This document shows, piece by piece, positions 33,692-47,260 of a DNA stretch of 64,000 nt; position 1 is the first letter of the stretch; each line of letters opens with the position of its first letter. The stretch is from Excoecaria cochinchinensis (taxonomy: Eukaryota; Streptophyta; Magnoliopsida; Malpighiales; Euphorbiaceae): positions 9,709,501 to 9,773,500 of the forward strand of contig CANTUQ010000055.1 in NCBI GenBank assembly GCA_947683425.1, read 5' to 3'. The position numbers were made by a program, and so were the translations under genes. The notes under the pieces are model-generated. The model had not been told where the DNA came from, made no database searches, and worked only from the letters and a program-made list of their open reading frames with translations.

Positions 33692-36600
33692 TCACTGCCC
33701 GGATGCATAGTAAAGACTGTACTCACTCATAAGCTGTCTCCTCAAATCCTCAGATTCTGGCACACACAAACGATCTCTGAACATAAGCACCTCATCCTGA
33801 ACTGAGAACTCTGACTGCTTACCCGATCTGACCTCATGCACAATCCGCTGAAGTCTCACATCATCTTTCTGAGCATCCACAATCCTCTGTCTCAAAGTAG
33901 GCTGCACACGCAACTGGGCAAGCAAAGCCCCATCAGAACCAAATCTCCATCTGAATCGCCTCAAGAACAAGGCTGAAACTGATTTCCGACTCAAAGCATC
34001 AGCGACTACATTAGCCTTACCAGGATGGTAATCCACAATGCAGTCGTAGTCCTTAAACAACTCCAACCATCGGCGCTGTCTCATGTTCAACTCCTTCTGT
34101 GAAAGGAAGTACTTCAAGCTCTTGTGGTCCGAGAAGATCCTACACTTTTCCCCATACAAGTAGTGACGCCAAATCTTCAAAGCAAAGATCACAGCTGCCA
34201 ACTCTAAATCATGCGTCGGATAGTTCCTCTCATGTGGATTCAACTGACGAGAAGCATAAGCCACTACCTTACCTTCCTGCATCAGCACACATCCAAGACC
34301 AACTCCAGAAGCATCACTATAAATAACAAACTCCTTACCCGAGATGGGTTGAGTAAGGATAGGAGCCTCAACAAGCAACTGCTTTAACTGATCAAAACAA
34401 GCCTTGCACCTATCTGACCACTCAAATCTGACTCCTTTCCTCAACAATCTAGTCATCGGAGCAGCAATCACAGAAAATCCCTTAACGAACCGACGGTAGT
34501 AACCTGCTAAACCGAGGAAACTCCTCACTTCCTGAACATTTCGTGGCGCTTTCCAATCAACTATCGCCTCAACCTTGGCTGGATCTACCTGAATACCTCT
34601 AGCTGAAATAATGTGACCCAAGAATGACACTTCTCGAAGCCAGAAATCACACTTGCTAAGCTTGGCAAACAACTGATGCTCTCTCAACATCTGCAAAACC
34701 AATCGGAGATGCTCCTCATGCTCACTCTCATCCTTGGAATACACCAAGATATCATCAATGAACACTACTACAAATCGATCTAAGTATGGCCTAAACACAC
34801 GGTTCATCAGATCCATAAAAGCCGCTGGAGCATTTGTCAAACCAAACGGCATCACAAGAAACTCATAGTGGCCATACCTAGTCCGAAATGCAGTCTTAAC
34901 CACATCTGCATCCTGAACTCGAAGCTGATAGTACCCTGATCGAAGATCTATCTTGGAGAAGACACCCGCACCTCGAAGCTGATCAAATAAATCTTCAATC
35001 CTAGGCAATGGATACTTATTCTTCACTGTAACGTTATTAATCTGCCTGTAGTCAATACACATCCGCAATGATCCATCTTTCTTCTTGACAAACAGAACTG
35101 GAGCTCCCCAAGGAGATATGCTAGGTCGAATAAACCCCTTATCCAATAGCTCTTGTAGCTGAATTTTAAGTTCCTTCAACTCTACAGGAGCCATCCGATA
35201 AGGTGCTCTCGAAATAGGTGTAGTACCCGGCATAATCTCAATGGACAACTCAACCTCTCTCTCAGGAGGCAAACCAGGCAACTCGCTCGGGAATACATCA
35301 CTAAATTCCCGCACTACAGGAATGTCCTCAATCTGAACCTGATCCCTCTTAGAATCTAACACAACTGCTAGAAAAGCCTCACAACCTTTCCTAATAAACC
35401 TCTTGGCTTGCATCGCAGAAATCACATTATTCAATGAACTAGCACCCAAACCTTTCAGAAACACAAGAGACTGACTTCTATCCCGAAGTACCACTGTCTT
35501 CCTATGGCAATCAACTACAGCCTGATGCTTACCCAACCAGTCCATACCCAGAATCAAATCAAACTCTCTGAAGGGTAACTCAATCAAATCCGCTGGAAGC
35601 ACAACTACCTCAACTATCAAAGGACAACTCCTAAAGACTCTACTCACACTGACACTATGCCCTAATGGACTGGTCACACAAATCTCATAATCTAACTGAT
35701 CAACTGCATGCAACTTATCAACAATTTTATTTGTGCACAAGTATGAGTGTGTGGAACCAGGATCAATTAGAGCATATAACTCAGTGTCATGGAGTAGGAA
35801 CTTACCAGCAATAACATCAGGCGCATCCTGCTCATCTCTGGCTCTCATAGCATATGCTCTAATGGCACCCTTAGGAGGATGCTCAACAGTCTCAGAAGCA
35901 ACTCCATCTCTATGCCAACCACCTCTACCTCTACCTCTGCCTCTGCCACGGGTAGCCTGAGAAGCATTCGAACTGACCCTACTGGCCTCTCTCTGAGAAC
36001 CTGAATCCTCATGTAATCTCGGACAACTGGCCAAAAGATGCTTAGAGCTCCCACACCTAAAGCACGCACCGGAGAGCCACCTACACTCACCCCGATGAGT
36101 CTTACTGCAATGAGGACAAACTGATGTAGTCTCAGCCCTACCACCCCTACCAGAACCTGATACAGCTGCAGAACCCTGTCGTCTACCTCTAGAAGCCGGA
36201 CCAGATGCTGACTCGTCCTGTGGGTTCCTAGATCTCTTACCCGAAGAAGATCCTCCACGAGAAGAGTTCCTCCTCTGAGCTCTCTCTCTCATCACAGTCT
36301 CAGACAACTCAGCTCTCACAGCAGCCTCTACAATCTGATAGTAGCTAACCCCAGGTATGCACATCAAAGAAATCAAAGCAATCTTCAAAGACTCATTTAA
36401 CCCTGCCTCGAAATGCTTGCATCTAAAGTTATCAGTCATAACTCCACGCGGAGCATAGCGAGATAACCTGTTGAACTCTTTCTCATAATCTGCTACTGAC
36501 ATGGCCCTCTGTCCCAAATTCAAAAACTGCGCCCATCTCGAATCTCTATAAGTCTGAGTAATATACTTCTTTGTGAACTCACCCTCAAAGAACTCCCAAG

Positions 36601-37021
36601 TAATCGGATCCGGTAGCTGAGGATGCCTGCAAACCAATTCCCACCATTCAAAAGCAGACCCTTGCAGAAGAACTAACGCACACTCTGCCTGCTGGTCGGG
36701 AGGACACCGAATCTCTCTCAAAGCACGCTTCACTTTATCTAACCATTTCTCTGCCATCTCAGATTCATTCAAACCAGTGCCATAGAAATCCTCAACTCCT
36801 GCCCTCCTCAAATTCTCCATAGGTGCTCTAGGAGCAGTCACTCTCTCCAAAACCCTAGCCATGTCCTGATGCAACCTGAACATAGCCTCAAAGGGCATGG
36901 CTGCAGCCTCGGGCTGGACCCTAACATGCTGAGCCGACACAGAAATCGATAGATCTACGGCTTGAGGGTTCACACTCTCAGCGGATTCCTCAAGTGATCC
37001 ACGAGCAGAATTAGAAGCCAT
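33692..37021 (-). pseudogene. Element A: gag-protease-RT-RNase H polyprotein
   Basis: 1109 open codons from ATG 37021, about 110 bp downstream of the PBS, with no upstream in-frame ATG in the leader. Gag (about 1-390) has a Retrotrans_gag-type core (about 85-240; CALVLLQGSAFEWWELV), a basic Arg/Gly/Ser stretch, and two zinc knuckles. The first is CX2CX3HX3C (302-313), the second a canonical CX2CX4HX4C (320-333). Protease has YALIDPGSTHSYL at about 416-428. RT spans about 590-790 with the FIDD catalytic box at 754-757. RNase H follows, with YSDAS near 901, DLEL near 938 and ADAL near 1007. Then comes the integrase spacer. The frame ends in out-of-frame residues (LYYASGQ) caused by a 7-bp deletion, so integrase is uncoupled. 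Gag and pol share one frame. Confidence 0.95.
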
Positions 37022-37129
37022 CTAAACAAACAAGAAACAACCGTATCAGCCAACACAGATCTAAACTCATTCACATCTAAGCAACTCAGAACAATCATAA
37101 CTACACAACAACACCCAGAAACGCCTAAA

Positions 37130-37145
37130 CCAGGCTCTGATACCA
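37130..37145 (-). promoter_or_regulatory. Primer-binding site of element A (tRNA-iMet type)
   Basis: The minus strand reads TGGTATCAGAGCCTGG, 5 bp after the LTR end TGTTACA. It matches the 3' end of plant initiator tRNA-Met with one mismatch to the version in element C (TGGTATCAGAGCCAGG). Confidence 0.92.
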
Positions 37146-37840
37146 CAAACTGTAACACCCCCTTCCCATACGTAGGCGATCCCATCCGAGAAGGAGTGAG
37201 ATGCCGTATGAGTAAAGGTGCCACCAAGCAAATACAAAGTAAAACATACATTCATTCATAACATACATACAGAAATACGGAATAATTAAAAACCTTACAT
37301 GCAGAAAGCAAAAGCTGATCATGCATTACTATAATAACTATTACAATAATGTTCTGATCAACTAGCTGATACAAAATAATATTACATATCCAAAATATAA
37401 TTACAAATGCGGAAGCTGAAACAAAACTGATACAGAGAGTTCTATACAAAAAGAATCATCACTGATACAAAACTGAGCCCTACACTAAAACTCTTCTGTG
37501 TTGGCTTGATGACGGCGACTCTCTCAAAGCAAAACTCCTTCCGCACCTGCACGGGTAAAAACACCGTGCTAAGCGAAAAACGCTTAGTGGGGAAACACAC
37601 ATAAATAATGGACGGCCATTCACAATGGTCGTCAAGGCATAACACATTCACAATGGCAGAATGCAAAGGCTATATCATAATCCATACAAACATGCTCATA
37701 TTTAAAAGCCATACAATCAGTATCTCATAATCATATCCATTCCAGAATAATCCAACATGTGTTTCATCAATAAACTCATTCAGATATTCCATTTAATAGC
37801 CAAAACAGATCAGAACAATTCTATTAAACATTTAAAGAAC

Positions 37841-38118
37841 ACCTGCTGACTCTAGATAGTGGATAACGACTGTACTGAAGGTACCTTACGGGTACGAATC
37901 GAATACTGAGGGTACCTCCCAGGTACAAATCAAAAGTCATTCATTTTTTATCAAAACACATTATTTGTATACTGAGGGGATCTTAAACAAGATCCAAATA
38001 CTGAAGGGTTCGCGAGGAACCAAACGGGGACCTGATCGGGGTCCAAACTGAACTGAGGGCTGCAGCTAAAGACTCTATTAGGCATGCCTAACTATCCACT
38101 TACTTGACTCTAGCAGGT
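37841..38118. other. Hairpin ladder in A's 5' LTR
   Basis: Same module as 30692-30972. Here the outer arms are ACCTGC...GCAGGT as well as AGTGGATA...TATCCACT, because the T found in the 3' LTR arm is C. Confidence 0.8.
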
Positions 38119-38321
38119 TAAGCGTCAATAAAATCACATTTCAGGGTACGAAGTAGAATTCATCAGAAATTCATGGTATCATTTATATCAAAGCATATAA
38201 AAAATATGGCATGCACCATACCGCAATATAAATCAATTCAAAAGGAACACCAAATTCATTTCTGAGTCAAAAGCCGGGAAATTTCGGAAAAAGGGCTGAA
38301 CGGGTAACGGGTGAGGTTGGC

Positions 38322-38705
38322 TGGTCACGAGGCGTGACTGGCCTCCCCACAAGGCAGGTCACGAGACGTGACTGTGGGTCACGCCTCGTGACTTGCTTCG
38401 TCCCTCGCAGATCACGCGGCGTGATCTCGCTGATCACACGACGTTCAAGCTGGTCACGCGACGTGACTGGAAGTCACGTCTCGTGACTTGCTTCTCTCTT
38501 CAGCCGATCACGCGACATGCCTTTTATCAGGCCGGTCACGAGGCGTGACGGGGAGTCACGTCTCGTGACTGCCTTCCTCAAGGCCGGTCACGCGTTGTGA
38601 TAGGCAATCACAACTCGTAACTGGCTTTGCTCTGGCAGGTCACGAGTCGTGACTGGAAGTCACGTCTCGTGACTTGCCCTCTTTTCCTTGGCTAGTCACG
38701 CGACT
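38322..38705. repeat. GTCACG...CGTGAC palindrome field, A's 5' LTR
   Basis: Fuller version of the 31175-31520 field, with two more pieces that look lost from the 3' LTR copy by deletion between short direct repeats. Confidence 0.85.
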
Positions 38706-39858
38706 CAAAATCTGGAAACGGGATTTCTACAGTAACTCGATTTCCAGTTTTCCAGAATACAGAAATCAATCCCAAATTTGATTCAAAACCAATCAAACCT
38801 GTTCTTACCTTCTGGAAAACATCCCAAACAATATAAGCAACATATATACTGTCACACCCCAAAATATCCCTGGTCGGATTGTGCATGCTAAGTCGAGATC
38901 GGAAGGGTATTTCAGTAATTTGAGTATGAGAATTTGGATAATAAGGACTTAATGGTAATTAATTAATTAAGTGTGTTAAGAAGAGAAGTACTAGTGTGTG
39001 TTTGTGGTGTATGGAAGTAGGAAATGAGTGGTTTTGGAAATGATTGGGTGTGACTCAAGTATGGTGCTTTGATTTGGAAAGTTTGAGTGGATTTTATGGT
39101 CCATTTGAGTGCTACCAAGTGGACTGTTAGGTGGGCATTAAAAGAAGAAAAAGAAGAAGTAAGAGGAAGAGAGAAGAGGGAACACAGATTTTTGGTTTGG
39201 CTTTCCCGTCCCCTCCTCTCACGCCCTCCCTTCTTCTTCTCTTCTCCTTTCTTGCTTCTCCTTTCTTTCTCATTTGGCTTGAGTTGTGTTTGGCTTGAAG
39301 TGAGGCTACTTTGAAGAGCTTTGGATTGTATGAAGAAGCAAAGCAAAGGCAAGGAAAGGATTGAGGACTGATCTTGAAGCTGATTTTGGATCGTCATTTC
39401 CAGGTTTGGGAGTGTTTTGATTGCATGCAATGTTTGAAGAGCTTCTGTGTTCTTGTCTCTGCCCTTCTTCTCACTAGGCTTATAAATGGGTTTGCTTTGC
39501 TTAATTTCTGGAAATTGGTGTGTTTTGGTATGTGTATATGCATGATTATGTGAATAAATGTGTTAGTAATGCATGAACAGGATTGAATTGGAAGTTCTGA
39601 GTTTGGGTTTTTAACTTACTGTAACTTTTAGGATTTATGTTCTTGAATGGATTAAATGTGTTTATGCATGATTTTAGTTGATTTCATTGTTGAATTAAGC
39701 TGGTTTTATGTCAATTGATGTTTGGAAGATCGATTGAAAGGTAAGATGAGTTTGTTTGTGTTTTGAATCAAATTGAAACTGATTTTATCGAGTTCTTTGA
39801 ATTCTGGGTTGCTGGGAACAGGAAATCGCGATTCTGTGGAATTCCCGTTTCCAGTGTG

Positions 39859-40285
39859 TCGTGACTTCCTTGTGAGAGACAAGTCACGAGACGTGACTCC
39901 CAGTCACGCCACGTGACTCTGCCTCCCAGTCATGACGCGTGACTTCTCGGCAGGCTGGATGCAGTAGCGAGGCGTGACTTCCAGTCGCGAAGCGTGACTG
40001 CCTGTGAAGGGGCAAGTCACGACTCGTGACTTAGAGTCACGGCTCGTGACTCTTGTGAGGCGTGATTCCTGTCGCGAAGCGTGACTGCCTTGTGAGAGGC
40101 AAGTCACGTCTCGTGACTTAGAGTCACGACTCGTGACTCTTGTGAAGAGTGAGGCGTGACTTAGAGTCACGTCCCGTGACTCCTTTTGAGGCATGTCACG
40201 AGACGTGACATAGAGTCACGACTCGTGACCCTCATTTGAGGCCAGTCACGAGTCGTGACATGGCTCGTGACCGACCTCCCTTCAG
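39859..40285. repeat. GTCACG...CGTGAC palindrome field in B
   Basis: About 430 bp with units such as GTCACGAGACGTGAC, GTCACGACTCGTGAC and GTCACGCCACGTGAC, plus tandem GCGAAGCGTGACT pieces. Confidence 0.85.
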
Positions 40286-41140
40286 CCCCATGTTCCGATT
40301 TAGTCGAGTTCCAACCAAAATGAATTTCTGATTTCTTCTGTATGGACCTTTACTGTTGTATGATTCATGTCATAGTGTTATATGCTCTTGTATGGCCCGT
40401 TCTGTTTTGTCTTGCTTCTCAAGTGACTAGTTTTCTTATAAATTAATTTTCAAATGTTGTTATGACTTCGTTCCCTACTGTGTGCTATTTTACCTTGCTT
40501 ATATGAATGGTTAGTCTAATTTAGTCGTGAATAGTAAATGTTATGCTTATCCTTGACCGGATTCTTCTCTATGAATGATCTGCCATGCTTCAGAGTATAT
40601 TGTATCATTCCACGATGAAAAGTATGCGTTTTTAATCCTTGGCATAATATGATTCCACATGTGTTCCTGACATGCTTTAGTATTATGAGTATTGCTAAAA
40701 TATGATTGATGGAATTTTCGCATGCTCCAGAATATGACTTGTATGAGGTATGATTGATATTATGCTATGCTATATTTATTTGAATAATATGGTTAATGTC
40801 TGAATGCATTGTCATGCTTTAGCCTTAGAACTCATTGTGTTATGTTAAACGTAATTTGGATTATGCATGATTTATACTTAGTTATCTTCACCTAACGCAT
40901 GATTAGGATTTTGTATTGATAATCATTGGCAAGATAGTGTTTCTATACCTGATTCTTGACATGCTTTAGAACATTGTTTAGTGTTAAAGTGTATCGACTG
41001 TATTATGTTTTTCAATGAGAATTGTATGATATATGGCCAACTTTACGAGCATATTTATATGTCTATCATTCTCTTGTTTATGCATGATGTATATATATTT
41101 ATGCATTATGCGATTCGAAGCGTGAATTGTTTTATGCATG

Positions 41141-41417
41141 ACCTGCGAGAGTCAGTCTAGTGGATAGTTAGGCATGCCTAATAGAGTCTGTTAGCTGCAG
41201 CCCATAGTTCTGTTTGGACCCCGATCAGGTCCCCGTTTGGTTCCTCGCGAACCCTTTTCTGTATTGGATCTTGTTTAAGGTCCCTTTTGAAAATATCTAT
41301 GAAAGTTAAAGTATAATGGTTTAATCGGTTCGTACCCATAACGTACTGTCTGTAATCGGCTCGTACCCGGAAAGTACTGTCTGTACACTCGTTATCCACT
41401 ACCTAGAGTCAGCAGGT
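41141..41417. other. Hairpin ladder in B
   Basis: Arms ACCTGC...GCAGGT and AGTGGATA...TATCCACT, with TTAGGCATGCCTAA, GGACC/GGTCC, GGTTC/GAACC, a decayed GGATC hairpin and two GTAC/GTAC stems. Confidence 0.75.
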
Positions 41418-44400
41418 GTTCTTTGAATGTTTATTTGAACTGCTCTGATCTGATTTGGCTATAAATGGATTATCTGAATGAGTATATCGATGTAATGTAT
41501 ATCGGATTATTTCTGAATGAATATGATTATGAAATACTGATTGTATGGCTTTATTATATGAGCATGTTTATATGGATTATGTTTTAGCCTTTGAATGTGA
41601 TATCCGTTTGAGCTTGATAAGGATTTCAGGAATCAGTTTATATGTATATGGATGTGTCTATGGGCTTCGAAATGCATGTCTATATTAAAGTAAGCATGAT
41701 TTTATATCTAACATGATTATCCGTACATGTCATGTGATTTGTTATAAGTTTCTGAATGCTTTGAAATGATTCGATTGATGTATTAAAGTATATAACTTAA
41801 GCATAGTTTTGTTATATATATTAGCATGTGAACCGAAGCAGGTTTGATGGTAAGTATGTGATGATTACTGTACTTTCTGCATGTTGATGATATGAATGTA
41901 ATGTTATGTGATTAAGCTTTCAGTCTCCGATATTAGAGTGTTTTCGCTTAATACTTTTTATATGAGAGTTGCGCAGCGGTAATATGATGCTTTGGATTTT
42001 GTACCTTGGATTTTGACGTGTGTGTGTGTGTTTAGCATGTCTAAGTATGTTGGTTAGCTAGCATTCTTAACATGATGGTTTGGTTGTCAGTTCAGGCATG
42101 GGTACTTAGTTATGTCAATTGCATGTGTAAAGCTTATGTGACTCCGTACGGTAAGATGCTGATATTTGTTACCATCGTAGGTTTATGATGGTAATATAGT
42201 ATGTAGTTCTGCATGATGGTACTTGTATTGTGTATTGTTTTATGTCTGTTTTGGCCTATTCTGGACATGAGTATATGTTATGGTTTGATTGTGAGTTATC
42301 GAATGAATGCCTTTACTATGCCAACATGATCATATTTGTTCTGAATATCCGCATTTGTCATTTGAATGTGTTATGCCTCGGCGACCATTGTGAATGGCCG
42401 TCCATATTCTTGTGTGTTCTCCCCACTAAGCGTTTATCGCTTAGCACGGATTTCCTTTCCGTGCAGGTGGCAGGTTTGGTTCTGTTCGAGTCGCGCTTCT
42501 GTAAGGTCGGCCACGTAGGAGTTCGAAGTTCTGTATTTTGTTCAGCTTCTGTATTTCAGCTTTTGTAATTCTGTAGTATTGTATATGTAATTAATTATGT
42601 TTTGATCTTGAGTTTTCTTTTGGGAATGTAATAGTTAGTGTGTGTTTATGTTTAGTTATTCCTTCGTTTTATTATTTCGCTTATGCTTCCGTTGAATGGT
42701 CATATGTATGCTTCTGTGTATGCTTTTGCTTAGTGCCTGCATGTGCGTGAATTATTGCATGTTCAATCTGTACCGCAAGGTAAGTCAAGGTAAGTTTTTA
42801 ATTAACCCGTATTTCTGTATGTATGTTATGTATGAAAGCATGCTTCCGCATTGTGCATGTGCATATCCATATGAGTGAGCGTCGGGTAGCGCGTCCGTCG
42901 GCGTCCTTCCAACGGGGACGGCGATGGGGGTGTTACATATACAACCAAGTTTCAACATTTAATCAACCAAATCAAGAATATATGCAATCAAGTTCATCAA
43001 GAACATAAACCCTAGAAATTTACAGTAAACTCAAAATCATACAAATCACAAGCAAATATTCCCAAACCTGAAATCTAAGCTTCTCTTCACTTAGTCCCAC
43101 TGCTCCCAGCAATCTCTGTAACACCCCCATCGCCGTCCCCGTTGGAAGGACGCCGACGGACGCGCTACACGACGCTCACATATACAGATATACACATGCA
43201 CAATGCGGAAGCATACATTCATACATAACATACATACGAAAATACGGATTAATTAAAAACTTACCTTGACTTACCTTACGGTACAGACTGGACATGCAAT
43301 AACTCACGCACACGCAGGCACTAAGCAAAAGCATACACAACGGCATACAGATGACCATTCAACGGAAGCATAATCGAAATAATAAAACAAAGGAATAACT
43401 AAACATAAGGACATACTAACTATTACATTCCCAAAAGAAAACTCAAGAACGAAACATAATAATTACATATACAATACTACAGAATACAAAAGCTGAAATA
43501 CAGAAGCTGAACAAAATACAGAACTTCTAACTCCTACATGGCCGACCTTGCAGAAGCGCGACTCGAACAGAACCAAACCTGCCACCTGCACGGAAAGGAA
43601 ATCCGTGCTAAGCGATAAACGCTTAGTGGGGAGAACACACAAGAGTATGGACGGCCATTCACAATGGTCGCCAAGGCATAACACATTCAAATGGCAAATG
43701 CGGATATTCATAGCATATGAATAATCAGGCTGCACAATAAAGGCATTCAATCGATAACTCACAAACAGACCATAAACTCATGTCCAGGATATACCAATAC
43801 AGACATCATACAATATACGATACCAATATCATCATGACGAACTACATACTATAACTCATGCATAAACCTACATGGGTATCGAATGATAGCATCTTACCAT
43901 GCGGAGTCACAAAAGCTATACACATGCAATAGACATAACTAAGTACCCATGCATGAACTGACAATCAAACCATCATGTTAAGCATGCTAGTTAACCAATA
44001 TACTTAAACATGTCAAACATATACACTAGTCAAATACCCAAGAGATAACATTTAGAGCATCACAATACCGCTGCGCAACTCTATATATACCAAGCATCAT
44101 GCAGAAACATTCTGATAACGGATACTGAAGGCATAACCACTTAGTATTACATTTATATCATCATCATGCAGAGAGTACAGTAATCATCATATACTTACCA
44201 TCACAGCTGCTTCGGTTCACAAGCTAATATATTAACAAAACATGTTTAAGTCACATACATACATTCTCTAGTCGCATCATAATCAAAGCATTCAGAAACT
44301 TTTAACAAATCACATGACGAGTACGGATAATCATGTTAGATATAAAGTCATGCTTATTTAAACAGACATACATTCTGAAGCCCATAATCACATTCATATA

Positions 44401-44488
44401 CTCATAAACTGATTCCTGAGATCTTTATCATAATCAAACGGATATCACATTCATATAATTATTTCAAAGTAATACAACCCAGTAAAGC

Positions 44489-44801
44489 ACCTGCTGACTC
44501 ACAATAGTGGATAACGAGTGTACTGAACTGATTAGTACCTTACGGGTACAAGTCGACTGAAGGTACCTTACGGGTACGAATCGAAAACCATTTTATTTAT
44601 CACAAAAGCATTTTACTGATGGGGGATCTTAACCCGATCCAAATACATTAAAAAGGATCACGAGGATCCGTACTGATGGGGGGGTTCGCGAGGAACCATA
44701 CGGGGGACCTGATCAGGGTCCAATACGTTCAAAGGGCGCTGCAGCTACTGAAAGACTCTATTAGGCATGCCTAACTATCCACTAGACTGACTCTCGCAGG
44801 T
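44489..44801. other. Hairpin ladder in C's 3' LTR
   Basis: Arms ACCTGC...GCAGGT and AGTGGATA...TATCCACT. Inside are GTACC-TTAC-GGGTAC twice, GGATC-TTAACCC-GATCC, GGATC-ACGAG-GATCC, GGTTC-GCGAG-GAACC, GGACC-TGATCAG-GGTCC and TTAGGCATGCCTAA. Confidence 0.85.
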
Positions 44802-45669
44802 CATGCATAAAACAATTCACACTTCGAATCGCATAACGCATAATTACATATATACATCATGCATAAGCCAGAGTACAATAGACATATACATATGCTCATA
44901 AAGTTGATCATATCTCATAAAATTCCGCATTACAAAACATATTACAGTCCATACACTTTAACATTAAACAGTATTCTAAAGCATGCCAAGAATCAGATAA
45001 AGAAGCACTACCATACCAATAATTAGCAATACAAAATCTTAATCATACATTAGGTGCAGATACTAAGCATAAATCATGCATAGTCCAAATTACATCTCAA
45101 CATAACACATTGAGTTCCAAGGCTAAAGCATAACCATGCATTCAGACATTTACCATATTATTCATATAAATATAGCATAACATATTATCAATCATACCTC
45201 ATTCAAGTCATATACTGGAGCATGCAATAATTCCATTAATTACATCTAACAATACTCATCAAATCAAAGCATGTCAGGAACACATGTGGAGTCATATTAT
45301 GCCCATGATCAATAACGCATAATCTAAATCATGTAATGATATTATGTATTTCTAATCATGGCAGATTATTCTTAGAGAGGAATTCAATCAAGGACATGCA
45401 TAACATACTGCTAATCATAACTGAAATAGGCTAACCAATCAGATGAGCAAAATAAGATAGCACACAATAGAGGAAAAAGCCATAAAAGCCTTTGAAAGTC
45501 ATTTTGTAATAAATTAGTCACGGGGAACAAATCAGAACAGAAAAGCTATACAGGAGCATATAACTGTATGACATAATTTATACAGTAGTGAAGACCCCAT
45601 ACAGAAGAAATAGGAAATTCATTTTGGTTAACACTGGGCAAAAATCGGAAAAAGGAGCTGAAGAGGGGT

Positions 45670-46090
45670 CGGTCACGACTTGTGACTGACCTCACAAGAG
45701 GGTCACGGCGTGACCTAGTGTCACGTCTCGTGACTCTCCTAGAGAATCACGGGACGTGACTCTATGTCACGCCTGGCCCTCACAGGAGTCACGCCGTGAC
45801 TCTATGTCACGTGACGTGACTTCCCTCTCACAGAGAGAGGGGTCACGCCATGCCCTTACCAGAGTCACGCCGTGACTCTAAGTCACGAGACGTGACTTCC
45901 CTCTCACAGAGAGAGGAGTCACGCTTCGCGACTAGAGTCACGCTTCGCCATTCACAAGGGTCACGTCGTGACTCTAAGTCACGAGACGTGACTTTCCTCT
46001 CACAGAGAGAAGAGTCACGCTTCGCAACTGGGAGTCACGCTGCCCTTCACATGAGTCACGTCGTGACTCTAAGTCACGCGACGTGACTCG
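45670..46090. repeat. GTCACG...CGTGAC palindrome field in C's 3' LTR
   Basis: About 420 bp with CTCTCACAGAGAGAGG alternating with GTCACGCCGTGAC, GTCACGAGACGTGAC and GTCACGCTTCGC units, giving a higher-order repeat of about 100 bp. Confidence 0.85.
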
Positions 46091-47181
46091 CTTCTCACAG
46101 AACTGGAAATTCTACAGAGACGTGATTTTCCATTTCCAGGTTACCCAGAATTCGAAGAACCCGATAAAATCATTTTCAATCTAATTCAAAACACATCCAA
46201 GCTCATCTTACCTTTCAATCGATGTCCCAAACAGCATAAGCAAGACAATTGCAACTTAATTCAACAATCAAATCATTAAAACCATGCTTAAACACATTTA
46301 ATCCATTCTAGAGCATAAACCCTAAAAATACAGTAAGTTCAAAACCCAAAGCTCAGTAACTTCAATTCAATTCCTATCATGCATTACTAACACATCTATT
46401 CACTTAGTCATGCATGTACACATTCTAAACCACATCAAATTCCAGAAATTAGACCATACAAACACATTATAAGTCTAGAGAGAAATAGGGCAGAGACATG
46501 AACACAGGAGTTCTTCAAACATTGCATGCAATCCAAAACACTCCCAAACCTGGAATCGAAGATCCAAAATCAGCTTCAAGATCAGTCCTCTATCCTTTCC
46601 TTGCCTTTACTTTGCTTCTTCTTACAGTCCCAAGCTTGCACAAACAAAACCCACAATTATTCTTCAAACCCTAACTCAATCAAAACCGAAACCAGGAGAA
46701 GATGAAGAAGAACAGAACATGCAGGAAACGAAATTCCAACTTACCTCTTCAAGCAAACAAAGCACACTCCACCAAGAAACCCAAACATGCACACAACCAA
46801 GTAAGGGGAGGCAAAGAACGGGAAAAAAGGAAAAGAAAGAAATCAAAGAGGAGAAGAAGAGAGAGTAGAAAACGTGATCTGCCCTTCTCTTTCCATCTTT
46901 GTCTCTTTTTCTCATTTTCCCATTAATTGTCCACCAACCAAGACACATGGCAGCTCCCAACAGAACCACAAAATCCACTCAACTTTTCCAAATCAAAAAT
47001 TGCTCTTTAGTCCTTAGACAAATTACACTTCACTCACTTACACATTCTTTCCTTACAAACTTAATTAACTTTTCAATTAGGTCCTTAACACTCCAAATTT
47101 CTCAAACACAAGTTACCGAAATTCCCTTCCGATCCCGACTTCACATGCAAATCCCGACTAGGGCCATTTTGGGGTGTGACA

Positions 47182-47196
47182 ACTCTTCCCTCCTAA
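47182..47196 (-). promoter_or_regulatory. Polypurine tract of element C
   Basis: Minus strand AGGAGGGAAGAGT directly before TGTCACACCCC, preceded by GAATTTCGAGGACGAAATTC as in A and G. Confidence 0.85.
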
Positions 47197-47260
47197 AAGA
47201 ATTTCGTCCTCGAAATTCACAGCGAAACACTTACATCCGCACAACCCAAACAAACAAAAC

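Larger units (their letters stand above)
38850..42937 (+). mobile_element. B: solo LTR of the 4.1-kb LTR family
   Basis: 4088 bp, TGTCACACCCC...GGGGGTGTTACA, flanked by TATAC at 38845-38849 and 42938-42942. No PBS, PPT or coding sequence follows it, so it is a solo LTR left by LTR-LTR recombination. It is in plus orientation within minus-strand A. It is homologous to C's LTRs and to D but the most divergent: one ladder hairpin is missing and two keep only a 4-bp GTAC stem. Confidence 0.92.
43117..47181 (-). mobile_element. 3' LTR of element C
   Basis: 4065 bp. Hairpin row about 43588-43675, ladder 44489-44801, palindrome field 45670-46090. The promoter-proximal part in element orientation is purine-rich and lacks a clear TATA box. 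Confidence 0.93.

Noticed and set aside
40016..40290. Palindromes as bacterial-type terminators or operators
   Set aside because: The context is plainly plant retrotransposon; there are dozens of near-copies and no bacterial genes.
45850..46086. 78-codon ORF (Ser/Arg/Asp-rich) in the palindrome field, present in both C LTRs
   Set aside because: It is a direct translation of the GTCACG repeat units; sequence identity between two young LTRs makes its conservation uninformative.
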